A DNA stretch of 64,000 nt from the NCBI RefSeq assembly GCF_010728725.1, contig NZ_AP022606.1:3906001-3970000 (forward strand), in the 5' to 3' direction. The notes beneath the pieces were generated by a model. The model searched no databases and was not told the origin of the DNA. It saw only the letters and a program-made list of their open reading frames with translations. The position numbers and the translations under genes were made by a program. This stretch comes from Mycobacterium branderi. GTDB taxonomy: Bacteria > Actinomycetota > Actinomycetes > Mycobacteriales > Mycobacteriaceae. Shown piece after piece: positions 46,592 to 56,405 of this stretch. How positions within the stretch are numbered: position 1 is the stretch's first letter; each line of letters opens with the position of its first letter.

Positions 46592-47832
46592 GTGCACAAC
46601 GGCTCACGGCCGACCAGCGCAATTCATTCGTCGCGGCGTTGCTGGGCTGGACGATGGATGCGTTCGACTACTTCCTGGTGGTGCTGGTCTACGCCGATAT
46701 CGCAAAAACCTTTCACCACACCAAGACTGAAGTTGCATTTTTGACGACGGCTACCCTCGTCATGCGCCCGGTGGGTGCACTGCTGTTCGGGCTGTGGGCC
46801 GACCGGGTGGGACGGCGGCTACCGTTGATGGTCGACGTCACGTTCTATTCCGTGGTCGGATTTTTGTGTGCGTTCGCGCCCAATTTCACTGTGCTGGTTA
46901 TCCTTCGGCTGCTGTACGGCATAGGGATGGGCGGCGAATGGGGGCTCGGGGCCGCGCTGGCAATGGAGAAGGTTCCAGTGCAGCGACGCGGTTTCTTTTC
47001 CGGTCTGCTGCAAGAGGGTTACGCATTCGGCTATCTGCTGGCAACGGTGGCGTCGCTGGTGGTGATGAACTGGCTGGGGTTGTCGTGGCGCTGGCTGTTC
47101 GGACTGTCCATCATCCCGGCCCTGGTCAGTCTCATCATCCGCTACCGGGTCAGGGAATCCGAGGTGTGGGAGGCCACGCAGGACCGGATGCGATTGACTC
47201 ACACCAGGATTCGCGACGTTCTGGCCGACGCTTCGATTGTGCGGCGGTTCGTCTACCTGGTGCTGCTGATGACCGCGTTCAACTGGATGAGTCACGGCAC
47301 CCAGGACGTCTACCCGACATTCCTGTCGGCCGGTGCGGGCCTGTCCCCCGCGACGACCAAGTCGATCGTGGTGATCTACAACGTCGGTGCCATTGTCGGC
47401 GGCCTGACCTTCGGCACGCTCTCCCAACGGTTGGGCCGTCGTTACACGGTGGTGTTCTGTGCGGTGCTGGGAGTGCCGATCGTGCCGTTGTTCGCGTACT
47501 CGCGGACCGCGGCCATGCTGTGCCTCGGTGCGTTCCTGATGCAGGTCGTGGTGCAAGGCGCCTGGGGCGTCATCCCGGCGCACTTGACCGAGATGTCGCC
47601 GGACGCGATCCGTGGCTTCTACCCCGGCGTGACTTATCAGTTGGGAAACCTGCTGGCCGCATTCAATCTGCCGATTCAGGAACGGCTGGCCGATTCCCAC
47701 GGCTATCCCTTTGCCTTGGCCGCGACCATTGGGCCGGTGCTGGTCACGGTTGCGCTGCTCACCGCGATCGGCCGGGACGCGACCGGCATCCGGTTCGGGA
47801 CTGAGCAGACTGCTGTCGGGTCTCTGAACTAG
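46588..47832 (+). CDS. MFS transporter, organic-acid type
   Basis: A 414-residue major facilitator with 12 predicted membrane segments. It starts [20 protein letters not shown], the opening typical of proton/carboxylate (lactate, sialic acid, aromatic acid) symporters, and has the loop motif [14 protein letters not shown] between segments 2 and 3, repeated as [14 protein letters not shown] in the second half. The GTG start at 46588 overlaps the preceding stop as GTGA. It probably imports or exports an organic acid handled by the flanking hydrolase. Confidence 0.9.
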   Translation: MSAQRLTADQRNSFVAALLGWTMDAFDYFLVVLVYADIAKTFHHTKTEVAFLTTATLVMRPVGALLFGLWADRVGRRLPLMVDVTFYSVVGFLCAFAPNFTVLVILRLLYGIGMGGEWGLGAALAMEKVPVQRRGFFSGLLQEGYAFGYLLATVASLVVMNWLGLSWRWLFGLSIIPALVSLIIRYRVRESEVWEATQDRMRLTHTRIRDVLADASIVRRFVYLVLLMTAFNWMSHGTQDVYPTFLSAGAGLSPATTKSIVVIYNVGAIVGGLTFGTLSQRLGRRYTVVFCAVLGVPIVPLFAYSRTAAMLCLGAFLMQVVVQGAWGVIPAHLTEMSPDAIRGFYPGVTYQLGNLLAAFNLPIQERLADSHGYPFALAATIGPVLVTVALLTAIGRDATGIRFGTEQTAVGSLN

Positions 47833-47835
47833 CCT

Positions 47836-49221
47836 GTGGCCGTGGTGCAGGCTCCGCGAACTCGCTACGCCAGCTGTGGCGACGCAGAGCTGGGGTTGGA
47901 CATCGCCTATCAGGTGTTCGGCGACGGCCCGATCGACCTGTTGGTGGTGCCGGGGCCGTCGATCCCCATCGACACCATCGACGCCGAGCCGTCGATGTAC
48001 CGCTTCCACCGGCGCCTGGCCTCGTTCAGCCGCGTCATCCGCTTCGACTTCCGCGGAATGGGCCTGTCGTCACGAATCCCATCACCCGACATGCTGGGCC
48101 CGCGGTTCTGGGCCGAGGATGCGATCGCGGTCATGGATGCGGCCGGGTGCGAGCAGGCGGCGATCTTCGCACCGAGTTTCAACGCGATGGTCGGTATCGT
48201 GCTTGCCGCCGATTACCCGGAGCGAGTTCGCAGCCTGGTGATCGTCAACGGCGCAGCGCGAGTGCTTCGAGCGCCCGACTATCCGGTGGGTGCGCAGTTA
48301 GGTGCCGCCAGTCAGTTCATGACAGTGGGCACGGAGCCCGACGCCGTCGAGCAGGGCTTCGACGTGTTGGGCAACGTTGCGCCGAGCGTTGCCCGCGACG
48401 ACGCGTTCCGCGCGTGGTGGGATCTCGCCGGTAACCGTGCGGCATCGCCGAGCATGGCCCGTGCTGCGACCAAGGTGGTGATCGACGCCGATGTGCGCGA
48501 CAGGCTGGCATGCATCGCCGCCCCGACGTTGATCCTGCATCGCAGAGACGTGGGATTCATTCCGGTTGGTCATGGTCGCTACCTGGCCGAGCACATCGCG
48601 GGATCACGTTTTGTCGAGCTGCCCGGCATCGATTCGCTGTACTGGGTGGGCGACACCGCGCCGATGCTCGACGAGATCGAGGAGTTCATCACCGGCGTAC
48701 GCAGCGGATTCGACGCCGAACGTGTGCTTCTTACAATCGTTTTCACCGATATCGTCGGCTCGACCGAGCGTGCGGCTGCTCTCGGCGATGGTCGCTGGCG
48801 CGATCTGCTCGACAACCACGACACCATCATTCGCCACGAGCTGGAGCGGTTCGGCGGCCGAGAAGTGAACACCGCCGGCGACGGGTTCGTCGCGACGTTT
48901 ACCAGCCCCAGCGCCGGGATTGCTTGTGCGGACGCGATTGTCGACGCCGTACGGGTGCTCGGTATCGAGGTGCGGGTGGGCATCCACGCCGGCGAGGTGG
49001 AGGTGCGTGGCGCCGACGTTGCCGGCATGGCCGTGCACATCGGTGCGCGCGTCGCCGCTTTGGCCGGCCCCAGCGAGGTGTTGGTGTCGTCGACGGTGCG
49101 CGACATCGTCACCGGCTCGCGGCGCAGATTCGCCGACCGCGGCGAACACGTACTCAAGGGTGTGCCCGGGCGTTGGCAGCTGTGCGCGCTGGTGCGCGAC
49201 GCGGCGACGATCACGCGATAG
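47836..49221 (+). CDS. Alpha/beta hydrolase fused to class III nucleotide cyclase (LipJ/Rv1900c-like)
   Basis: A 461-residue two-domain protein. Residues 1-285 are an alpha/beta hydrolase-like domain ([46 protein letters not shown]), with Ser in an atypical elbow. Residues about 290-450 are a class III adenylyl/guanylyl cyclase: [17 protein letters not shown] (metal Asp), [14 protein letters not shown] and [15 protein letters not shown]. The usual base-specifying Lys is Asn and the Asp is His, the same pair described for M. tuberculosis Rv1900c. It is third in the operon and its tail overlaps the LuxR gene by 11 bp. Confidence 0.92.
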   Translation: MAVVQAPRTRYASCGDAELGLDIAYQVFGDGPIDLLVVPGPSIPIDTIDAEPSMYRFHRRLASFSRVIRFDFRGMGLSSRIPSPDMLGPRFWAEDAIAVMDAAGCEQAAIFAPSFNAMVGIVLAADYPERVRSLVIVNGAARVLRAPDYPVGAQLGAASQFMTVGTEPDAVEQGFDVLGNVAPSVARDDAFRAWWDLAGNRAASPSMARAATKVVIDADVRDRLACIAAPTLILHRRDVGFIPVGHGRYLAEHIAGSRFVELPGIDSLYWVGDTAPMLDEIEEFITGVRSGFDAERVLLTIVFTDIVGSTERAAALGDGRWRDLLDNHDTIIRHELERFGGREVNTAGDGFVATFTSPSAGIACADAIVDAVRVLGIEVRVGIHAGEVEVRGADVAGMAVHIGARVAALAGPSEVLVSSTVRDIVTGSRRRFADRGEHVLKGVPGRWQLCALVRDAATITR

Positions 49222-52200
49222 TTCTGCGCGCAACTTCCCGGGCGAGTTGCACACGCGAGCTGAGGCCCAGCTTGGTGTAGACGTGCGTGAGGTGGGTTTG
49301 CACGGTCCGCGGTGAGACGAAAAGCCGTGTGGCGATGTCCTTATTGCCCAGCCCTTCGCTGACGAGCCGGGCGACGTCGAGTTCGGCCGGAGTCAACGAG
49401 GCCCAGCCGTTCGACGGGCGCTTGCGTTCGCCGCGGCCGCGCTGGGCGTACGCGATCGCTTGCTCGGTGGACAATGCAGTTCCCTCGGCCCATGCTGTGC
49501 CAAAGTCGTTGGCGTCCATCGAATTAAGTAGCGCGTTTACCCATTCTTCGTAATCGGCGTCGTGGATCTTGAAACGAACTGCGCCGATGCGTTGCCGGAT
49601 CCCGTCGGCCGCTCCGAAGAGACGGGCAGCTTCCTGATGGCTTTCGGCTTGATACGCCACGAAGGCAAGACACTCGAAGATTTCCGGCACACCCGTCTGC
49701 ACCCCGAACTCGGCGGCAATCGCAAGCGCGTCGTGGAGATCGCGGTCGGCAGACTGCGACTCTGCTTGGGCAATGGCTATGCGAGCACGTGCTGCCAGCC
49801 CCATCATCCGGTGGCATCCGGTCGTTGACGAGAGGGCGTCGTCGGCCCACTCTTGTGCGGCCATGGGATCGCCGGCTGCCAGTGCGGCCTCCGCCCTGCG
49901 CCAAAGGAATATGGCCGATACCTCATGAAAACTCATGTGCTGCCACGCCACTTCATGGGCGTTTTTGGCTGCTACAACGTCGCCCCGCGCCATCGCCACT
50001 AGGCCTGCGGCCATGTAGGCGACCCCTTCGTGCACCCTGCTTATCGCGGCCGCTGACTCGATGAGCGCGTCGACAGCGTCTTGCGCCTGGCTCGTCCTGC
50101 CCTGATAAGCCGCAACCCAACTCAGTTCCTGTAGGGCGAGAAAGCGATTGAGTAGATCTGCAGACTCGTCGGCCTCGGCTACCATCTCCCGCGAGCGCGA
50201 AGCCTCCGCGGCCAGATCACCCTGCAAGAAGCGCGCCGTGTGGGTCCAATTACGACAGAATCGTGAGCTGAAGTGATCGCCGATCGAATCGGCGAGTTCG
50301 CGGCCCTCTTCACCTATAGCGTCGGCCGCGACTAGATCACCCGCCATGAATGCGGCGTACGCCTGCCAGCCCAGGATGTGGCTCAACCTCCATCGGTCAC
50401 CGAGCGCGCGGGCCAGGTCGATCGCCTCGGCGAAATACGGCCGTGCCACCTCCAGGTTGTAGGCAGCAATGCCCACACAGGTGGTGAGCGCCCGTGCTAG
50501 CAGCGCGGGATCATTGATGTCACGCGCGATCGCGACGGCTTCCTCGGCCTGATCAAGGCTGGCCGGTGCGATGCCCCACGCGTCGAGCAAAGCCTTGTCC
50601 GCCAGGGCCCGGGCGCGTACCGCGCCGGCTACCTCGGCGCTAGCCGCGTTTCCATCGCCAAGGACCGCGTCGAACCAGGTCGCTCCTTCAACGATGCGGC
50701 CGCGCGCCTGCCACAGCGATATCAGCGACGATGCCAGCGCGGAAGCCTGATCGATATCGCCGTATTCGCGGCTCCATGCGAAAGCGGCCCGCAGATTGTC
50801 GATTTCGGTTTCGGCCTTTTCCAGCATCTGGTCGTGGCTATCGCGGCTCGGATCGTCAAGCGTGGCCGCTAGGGCCGTGTAGTGGTCGCGATGACGGATG
50901 CGCACTGCATCCGCTTCGCCCGACTCCGCGAGCTTCTCCAGCGAGTACTGCCGTACCATCTCCAACAGCCGGTATCGTGTTCGGCCTGTTGCGTTTTCGG
51001 CGACGACGAGCGACTTGTCGACCAGTAGCGTGAGCTGATCGAGGACTTGATGAGCCTTGACGTCACCGCCGCTTGCCACCGCCTGCGCTGCCTCGAGGTC
51101 GAAGCCCCCCATGAACACCGAGAGTCGGCGAAACAACACCCGCTCGGGTTTGGTGAGCAGGGTGTGTGACCAGTCGACCGACGCATGCAGTGTCTGCTGT
51201 CGACGAACGGCGCGGCGCGCGCCGCCGGTCAGCAGCCGGAATCGATCATGCAGACCATCCAGGATTTCATCGAGAGACAACGCGCGTACTTGGGCAGCCG
51301 CGAGTTCGATAGCTAGCGGCATGCCATCGAGGCGCCGGCAGATTTCTTCGATGCAGTGCGTATTGCCCTGGGTGGTACGGAAATCCGGCTTCGCCCGCCG
51401 CGCGCGGTCAGCGAACAGGTCCATGGCCTCGTCGGCTAGCGACAGTGACGGCACCCGCCAGGTCACCTCGCCGTCGACGGCGATCGGCTCTCGGCTCGTC
51501 GCCAACAACGTCAGGTTGGGACAGGCGCCGAGCAGGTCGATCATCAATGCTGCGGTCGCGTCGAGTAGGTGCTCGCAGTTGTCGAGCACCACCAGCATCT
51601 GACGGTCCCTGATCGACCGGATCAGGGTGTCCATGGTGGATCGGCCAGGCTGATCAGGAAGCCCCAATGCTCGCGCGGTGGCGACGGGCACCAGTTCGGG
51701 GTCGGTGATCGGCGCCAGATCGACATACCAGACGCCGTCGCCGAACTCACCTGCCATGTGCGCCGCGATTTGGATCGCAAGGCGGGTCTTGCCGGCGCCA
51801 CCAGCGCCCGTCAGCGTAACCAGCCGGTTCTCCGTGAGTATCTTTCGTACGTCGTGGATTTGATGCGTGCGTCCGATGAAGCTGGTCAGCTGCACCGGAA
51901 GATGCTGTGATGCAACAGTACTTGGAGTGCGTAGGGCTGGAAATTCGTTGCGGATGTCCGGATGGCACAGTTGCACCACCCGTTCCGGTCGCGGCAGGCC
52001 ACGCAGTGGATAGCTGCCCAGATCTGTCAGCCAGGCATCGGGCGGTAGTCGATCAATGACCAGGGCCTCGGTGACGCCGGAGAGCACGGTTTGACCGCCG
52101 TACGCCAAGTCGCGGATTCGTGCGGTGCGGTTGATGGTCGGGCCGATGTAGTTGCCCTCGTCGCGCAGTTGGATCTCGCCGCTGTGCAGGCCGATGCGTA

Positions 52201-52501
52201 ACCGGATTGGCGCCAATGGTGCTCGCTGCAATGCGAGGGCGCACGCGACAGCGTCGCTGGCGCGCGAAAATGCGACTACGAAGCTGTCGCCCTCGCCCTG
52301 CTCGACGGGGCGCGCCCCGTTGTAAGCCGAGATGACATCCGACAGAGTGTGATCCAAGCGCGCGACGGCGTCGGTCATTTCGTCGGGTTGGGTTTCCCAG
52401 AGCTGCGTGGAGCCTTCGACGTCGGCAAGCAGCAACGTCACCGTTCCGGTCGGCAGCTCCCTCACGCCCAACTCACTCCAGTTCAGCGGCAGTTCGCTCA
52501 T
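49211..52501 (-). CDS. Cyclase-ATPase-LuxR regulator (Rv0386-like)
   Basis: A 1096-residue regulator. Residues about 15-185 form a class III cyclase domain ([49 protein letters not shown]). The substrate positions are Gln and Asn, as reported for M. tuberculosis Rv0386. Residues about 205-480 form an STAND/NB-ARC ATPase with Walker [14 protein letters not shown] and Walker [16 protein letters not shown] long helical TPR-like part follows, and the C-terminal LuxR helix-turn-helix is [20 protein letters not shown] with [19 protein letters not shown]. The start ATG 52501 is the first near the conserved region. It probably links a nucleotide signal to transcription. Confidence 0.93.
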   Translation of the reverse strand: MSELPLNWSELGVRELPTGTVTLLLADVEGSTQLWETQPDEMTDAVARLDHTLSDVISAYNGARPVEQGEGDSFVVAFSRASDAVACALALQRAPLAPIRLRIGLHSGEIQLRDEGNYIGPTINRTARIRDLAYGGQTVLSGVTEALVIDRLPPDAWLTDLGSYPLRGLPRPERVVQLCHPDIRNEFPALRTPSTVASQHLPVQLTSFIGRTHQIHDVRKILTENRLVTLTGAGGAGKTRLAIQIAAHMAGEFGDGVWYVDLAPITDPELVPVATARALGLPDQPGRSTMDTLIRSIRDRQMLVVLDNCEHLLDATAALMIDLLGACPNLTLLATSREPIAVDGEVTWRVPSLSLADEAMDLFADRARRAKPDFRTTQGNTHCIEEICRRLDGMPLAIELAAAQVRALSLDEILDGLHDRFRLLTGGARRAVRRQQTLHASVDWSHTLLTKPERVLFRRLSVFMGGFDLEAAQAVASGGDVKAHQVLDQLTLLVDKSLVVAENATGRTRYRLLEMVRQYSLEKLAESGEADAVRIRHRDHYTALAATLDDPSRDSHDQMLEKAETEIDNLRAAFAWSREYGDIDQASALASSLISLWQARGRIVEGATWFDAVLGDGNAASAEVAGAVRARALADKALLDAWGIAPASLDQAEEAVAIARDINDPALLARALTTCVGIAAYNLEVARPYFAEAIDLARALGDRWRLSHILGWQAYAAFMAGDLVAADAIGEEGRELADSIGDHFSSRFCRNWTHTARFLQGDLAAEASRSREMVAEADESADLLNRFLALQELSWVAAYQGRTSQAQDAVDALIESAAAISRVHEGVAYMAAGLVAMARGDVVAAKNAHEVAWQHMSFHEVSAIFLWRRAEAALAAGDPMAAQEWADDALSSTTGCHRMMGLAARARIAIAQAESQSADRDLHDALAIAAEFGVQTGVPEIFECLAFVAYQAESHQEAARLFGAADGIRQRIGAVRFKIHDADYEEWVNALLNSMDANDFGTAWAEGTALSTEQAIAYAQRGRGERKRPSNGWASLTPAELDVARLVSEGLGNKDIATRLFVSPRTVQTHLTHVYTKLGLSSRVQLAREVARRTIA

Positions 52502-52552
52502 GGTAGCCAGCATGCCGCCACCGGGAGGGCAGAACATCAGCGAAATCGCGTA

Positions 52553-54010
52553 TTAGAAGGGCGGCGGCTCGTAATTGGCGGCGATCCAGGCGGCGCGTTT
52601 TCGCCGTTCTTCGGCAAGGCGTTCTTCGTTGATGCGACGCTCGGCGGCGATCCGGGAGGCGCGTTCCTCGGCGCGGGTTCGTTTCCGGGCGGGCATCATC
52701 AGTCCGCGGTTCTCGCCGGGCGGCTTTGTCGCTGTAGGCAACACCAATTCGCCTGTGGAGTCGGCCAACATCGGGAAGAACACAGCGCCGCCGGGGGTGG
52801 TGGTGTATGTGTGGCCGGTTGGAGCCGTCCACATGACGGTGCCGTCGCTGAGTTGCTGATCGACCCAGCCGGTGTAGAAGGTCTTCAAAAGGTGGTGGTA
52901 ACGACACAGCAGCTTGAGGTTCGACGGATGCGTGGGACCAAGAGGAAATGGGATCGTATGGTCGATGTCGCAATATTCGGCCGGCAGATCGCAGCCAGGG
53001 AAGCGGCACGTCAAATCCCGCAGCCGTACAAACTCGGCCAACGCCGTCGACGGACGATACCCCGGCTCCGGGTCAGCCGACGGCTTCACGACGGGCTTGA
53101 GTTTGGCGGTAGCCGCCAGGTTGCGCAGCACCGGTGCGGGAACTGGTCCAAACCCCGGCAGGAAACCCGGTGCCTGCGATTCACCTTCCACGGAGGACTG
53201 ATCGGCGAACATATGGATCATCACGCTTGTGCCTGGATTCCGCGCTGCCGCAGCACAATCCGCAGATCCACACGCGCACCGCATTACGTCTAATCCGGCG
53301 GCCAGGGCACCCAGCGCATCGGCACGTCGCTGCGCCTTGGTGCGCGGATCGTTCCGGCACACCGTGGCGGCCAGCGCATCGAGCTTGTGATCCAACGCGG
53401 CGCCGTCGTGAGCCTGAACCTGGGCCCAGATTCCGGCCAATCCCGTTTCGACGGGCCCGATTTCGACATAACGATCCTGGTTGCGCTCCCCGGGCACCCG
53501 CTGCGCGGCCGGATCAAATCGGACTACCCACATATCGATGCGCTCGAAGAGCTTGGGCTCCGATAGGCGCATCCACTTGTGCCCATGGCGCGCGATCGCG
53601 GCATCGATCTTGGCGATCAATGCCGGCTCCTGCACCAATTCGGTGCGACACACCACCGCCGCCATCACCCGAAAATCGATAGCCCCCGCCGCAAAAGCCT
53701 CGGCCACCAGGGGCAGCCGCTCACGCAACGCGATCGCATACCGCAGCCGCCCGCGGGCACGGCCACGGCTGATCCCCAACGCGGCGGCCACTTCGGCCAC
53801 CACGTTTTCATGCCCGTCGATGGCCCAGCTTTCCCGGTCGACATCGTCCTCAGGCGCGCGCCGCGCGTACAACTCACCGATCGCGGCCAACTCCCGCCCG
53901 CACATCGCGCTCTGCGCCCGCGCCGCCGACGTGATCGCGTCGACCACACCGGCGTCGTCCGCGTTAGCAAAACAGGTGCTGAGCTGAGCCGATGCGTCGA
54001 TATCGAACAT
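52553..54010 (-). CDS. DUF222/13E12-family HNH endonuclease
   Basis: A 485-residue member of the 13E12 repeat family. DUF222 covers about residues 20-330 (DRESWAIDGHENVVAEVAAA, RGRARGRLRYAIALRERLP). The HNH nuclease near residues 350-400 has LTCRFPGCDLPAEYCDIDHT and NLKLLCRYHHLLKTFY, with His-Asn-His and a Cys pair. The tail is rich in Arg and Glu (EERLAEERRKRAAWIA). Mycobacterial 13E12 genes are DNA-damage inducible, and one copy serves as an integration site for prophage phiRv1. An SOS-box-like sequence overlaps the ATG at 54010. Its role in repair or mobile DNA is unproven. Confidence 0.92.
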   Translation of the reverse strand: MFDIDASAQLSTCFANADDAGVVDAITSAARAQSAMCGRELAAIGELYARRAPEDDVDRESWAIDGHENVVAEVAAALGISRGRARGRLRYAIALRERLPLVAEAFAAGAIDFRVMAAVVCRTELVQEPALIAKIDAAIARHGHKWMRLSEPKLFERIDMWVVRFDPAAQRVPGERNQDRYVEIGPVETGLAGIWAQVQAHDGAALDHKLDALAATVCRNDPRTKAQRRADALGALAAGLDVMRCACGSADCAAAARNPGTSVMIHMFADQSSVEGESQAPGFLPGFGPVPAPVLRNLAATAKLKPVVKPSADPEPGYRPSTALAEFVRLRDLTCRFPGCDLPAEYCDIDHTIPFPLGPTHPSNLKLLCRYHHLLKTFYTGWVDQQLSDGTVMWTAPTGHTYTTTPGGAVFFPMLADSTGELVLPTATKPPGENRGLMMPARKRTRAEERASRIAAERRINEERLAEERRKRAAWIAANYEPPPF

Positions 54011-54018
54011 ACATTCGA
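54003..54018 (-). promoter_or_regulatory. LexA/SOS box over the HNH gene start
   Basis: TCGAACATACATTCGA differs at one base from the mycobacterial LexA consensus TCGAAC-N4-GTTCGA. It spans the ATG of the 13E12 gene (54008-54010), so LexA would block initiation or a leaderless start directly. The region 54019-54186 beyond it is otherwise empty of recognised features. Confidence 0.65.
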
Positions 54019-54186
54019 TTCTACACCGCTCCATCGACTTCGTTGCCTCATTGAAAATGCGCGCATGCCCGGTGAATGGGGTTGACGTTGGCGGAGCGCA
54101 GAGGAATCAGCGAAACGACCGCGACCCGCTACCAGCTGGCGAGCAAGTTTCTCGTTTGGATCCGTCGCCAGTTGCACTTTCGCGGC

Positions 54187-54474
54187 TTACGCGGGGATGG
54201 TCTCGCCCACCTCGACACGGCCGCCGTAGCCGAGCAGCGGGCAGCCGCTCGCGATCTGTACGGCAGCGTCGAGGTCGTCGGCGGTGATCACGATGTAGCC
54301 GGACAGCTGGTCACCGGGCTCGCCAGGCTCACCGAGCATCACTGCGCGCCCCACGCGGCTGCCGAAATCGCTGATGTGTGAGCCGATCTTGCTGAACCAG
54401 GTCGACCACGCATTTTCTTGTTCGGCTGTCGGGTTGACGCCGGGGTTGCGAAAGCTCAGGACGTAGTTGGACAT
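54187..54474 (-). CDS. YCII-domain protein (DGPF-like)
   Basis: A 95-residue YCII-related protein, a dimeric alpha-beta barrel. It has YVLSFRNPGVNPTAEQENAW at the N-terminus, SRVGRAVMLGEPGEPGDQLS and DLDAAVQIASGCPLLGYGGR with the family's Gly and charged residues. Such proteins often sit beside extracytoplasmic sigma factors; none is seen here, although the ABC gene on the other strand starts 108 bp away. The ATG at 54474 with SD GGGAG was chosen over a longer frame. Confidence 0.85.
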   Translation of the reverse strand: MSNYVLSFRNPGVNPTAEQENAWSTWFSKIGSHISDFGSRVGRAVMLGEPGEPGDQLSGYIVITADDLDAAVQIASGCPLLGYGGRVEVGETIPA

Positions 54475-54582
54475 GGCGGGTACTCCCTTCTCGGTGTTGC
54501 CTCTACTCACTCGACGTATGGCCGGGACCGGATCCGACACCATGGGGGAAGAGGCGTCCAAAAGACTTGCCGAGAAGGTGGG

Positions 54583-55512
54583 GTGACCTACCCTGCAGAA
54601 GTGGGATCCCCGACGCCCGCAGCTTTCCGCCCGGCTATCCGTGTCGACGGTCTGACCAAGCGGTTCGGCCGGGTTGTGGCCGTCCAGAACCTGAGTTTGA
54701 CCGTCGCGCCCGGCGAGGTGTTCGGGTTTTTGGGCCCCAACGGTGCCGGCAAGTCGACGACGATTCGCCTGCTGCTCGGATTAATTCGCCCGACAGCGGG
54801 CGGTGCCAAGATCTTCGATTGCGCTGCCGGTGATGTCCGTCGGTCCCATCGTCACATCGCATACGTGCCCGCTGATGTCGCACTGTGGCCGGGACTGACG
54901 GGCGCCGAAATCCTTGAGCTGCTTGGCAGCGTAGGCCCCGGTGTCGACGCGGCGTACCGCGCCGAGCTGGTCGACCGGTTCGATCTCGAGCTCGACAAGC
55001 CGGCCAAGACCTATTCGACCGGCAACCGGCAGAAGGTGGCCCTTGTCGCTGCCTTCGCGACGCGGGCTGCGCTTCTAGTGCTCGACGAGCCGACAAGTGG
55101 CTTAGACCCGTTGATGGAGAGAGTATTTCGCAGCTGTGTCGCAGAAGCACGTGAGCGAGGCCAGACGGTATTCCTCAGCTCTCACCAGTTGGCGGAGGTA
55201 GAAGCCGTATGCGACCGGGTCGCGATTCTGCGTGCCGGGCGACTCGTCGAAATTGACAGCATCGCCGAATTACGCCGGTTGCGCCGAACCGTAGTCGAGG
55301 TGTCTTATCGCGGCGTTCGGCCTTCCATTGCGGACGTCGCGGGTGTGTCAGGTGTCAAGCAGCTGGACGGTGACCGGTTGCGGTTCAACCTGACTGGGTC
55401 GCCGGTGGCCGCGCTTCGAGCGCTCGCCACAGCCGACGTCACCGCGCTCGCGATGCGCGAACCGACGCTCGAGGAGATCTTCCTCGACTACTACGGCGAA
55501 GCTGTACCATGA
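54583..55512 (+). CDS. ABC transporter ATP-binding protein (export type)
   Basis: A 309-residue ABC ATPase. Walker A is FGFLGPNGAGKSTTIRLLLG at about residue 50, the signature motif is YSTGNRQKV (degenerate, as usual for this subgroup), Walker B is LLVLDEPTSGLDPLME, and the H-loop is FLSSHQLAEVEAVCDRV. The C-terminal 80 residues are the domain typical of ABC-2 drug or antibiotic exporters. The GTG at 54583 has GGTGGGG-type purines before it; a GTG at 54601 is possible. Its partner permease, overlapping by 4 bp, is decayed, so the exporter may no longer work. Confidence 0.9.
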   Translation: MTYPAEVGSPTPAAFRPAIRVDGLTKRFGRVVAVQNLSLTVAPGEVFGFLGPNGAGKSTTIRLLLGLIRPTAGGAKIFDCAAGDVRRSHRHIAYVPADVALWPGLTGAEILELLGSVGPGVDAAYRAELVDRFDLELDKPAKTYSTGNRQKVALVAAFATRAALLVLDEPTSGLDPLMERVFRSCVAEARERGQTVFLSSHQLAEVEAVCDRVAILRAGRLVEIDSIAELRRLRRTVVEVSYRGVRPSIADVAGVSGVKQLDGDRLRFNLTGSPVAALRALATADVTALAMREPTLEEIFLDYYGEAVP

Positions 55513-56395
55513 CAACCGCCACGCCGAGCCGGGCGGTAAGCCGGCTGGCAGTGCGTCAGCTTCGCCTCGGTGCCATGGCGGTCGCCTTGATCTGCGGGGG
55601 CATCTCGGCGTTGGTCGCCAGCGAATACCGGCCGATCGGCGACTTGCTGGATGAACCTAGTTTGCGCGCACTCGGTGAGAATCCCGCCATACGGATCTTG
55701 TCGGGCCCGCCGGTAGCTCTCGACGATCCCGGCGGCTTCACTGTGTGGCGCACCGGCCCCGCCGTTTCGGTGCTCGTCAGCGTCTGGATCATGCTGGCCG
55801 CCACACGTATTACCCGCGGCGAGGAGGATGGCCGGCGCTGGGATCTGCTTGTTGCGGGACGCCTGCGAATGGCCGACGTGGTGGTCCGCTGCCTGGCCGC
55901 GCTCGCGGGATCCGCGACGCTAATCGGCGTGGCCGTCGCGGCGGGTCTATTGGCGGCCCGTACTGAGCCGACCGGGGCGCTGATCTATGCAGCCGGCATC
56001 ACATGTGTTGCTTTGACTTTCGCGACAACAGCTCTACTCGCGGCGCAAGTGATGCCGAGGCGATCCAGCGCCACGGGACTTGCGGTCGCGGCCCTGGGTG
56101 TTGGGCTGATGCTGGCCGCGGTAGGCGTCGGGTGGCTCCCCTCCGCCGCCGCTGCGGTCGGCGCCCTGTCGTTGCCCTGCATTGCTCGGCCGGCGTCGCC
56201 GTTTGGGGCGGGACCAAAATCACCGGCGTGCCGTTTGCCGGTTGTCGGCGGTTTCCTGGCGAACGTGGTCGTGCAGACCACGAACGCCATCGCCGCATAC
56301 TTCTTTCTGGTCGGCCCACCATTTTCCTGCTCATCGGCGTGGTCCTGACCGGAGTTGGAGTGTACGGATACGTCCAGCGCGACCTGGCAGCGTGA
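55509..56395 (+). pseudogene. ABC-2-type permease, shortened and frameshifted
   Basis: From ATG 55509 (4-bp overlap with the ATPase) the frame encodes a normal N-terminal half with several membrane segments (AMAVALICGGISALVASEYR, then AVSVLVSVWIMLAATRI and SATLIGVAVAAGLLAA). After about residue 220 it turns into Pro/Ser-rich text and stops at 56348. The true C-terminus, IFLLIGVVLTGVGVYGYVQR, is found in another frame up to the TGA at 56393-56395. Family members are near 500-540 residues, so a central segment is deleted as well as a base lost around 56315. Confidence 0.75.
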
Positions 56396-56405
56396 GCTGA
56401 TCCGC

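Noticed and set aside
54076..54190. Plus-strand stretch LAERRGISETTATRYQLASK resembling a transposase-type HTH
   Set aside because: It runs into the YCII gene on the other strand without further homology, and no element ends are visible. It is possibly a worn fragment but not supportable.
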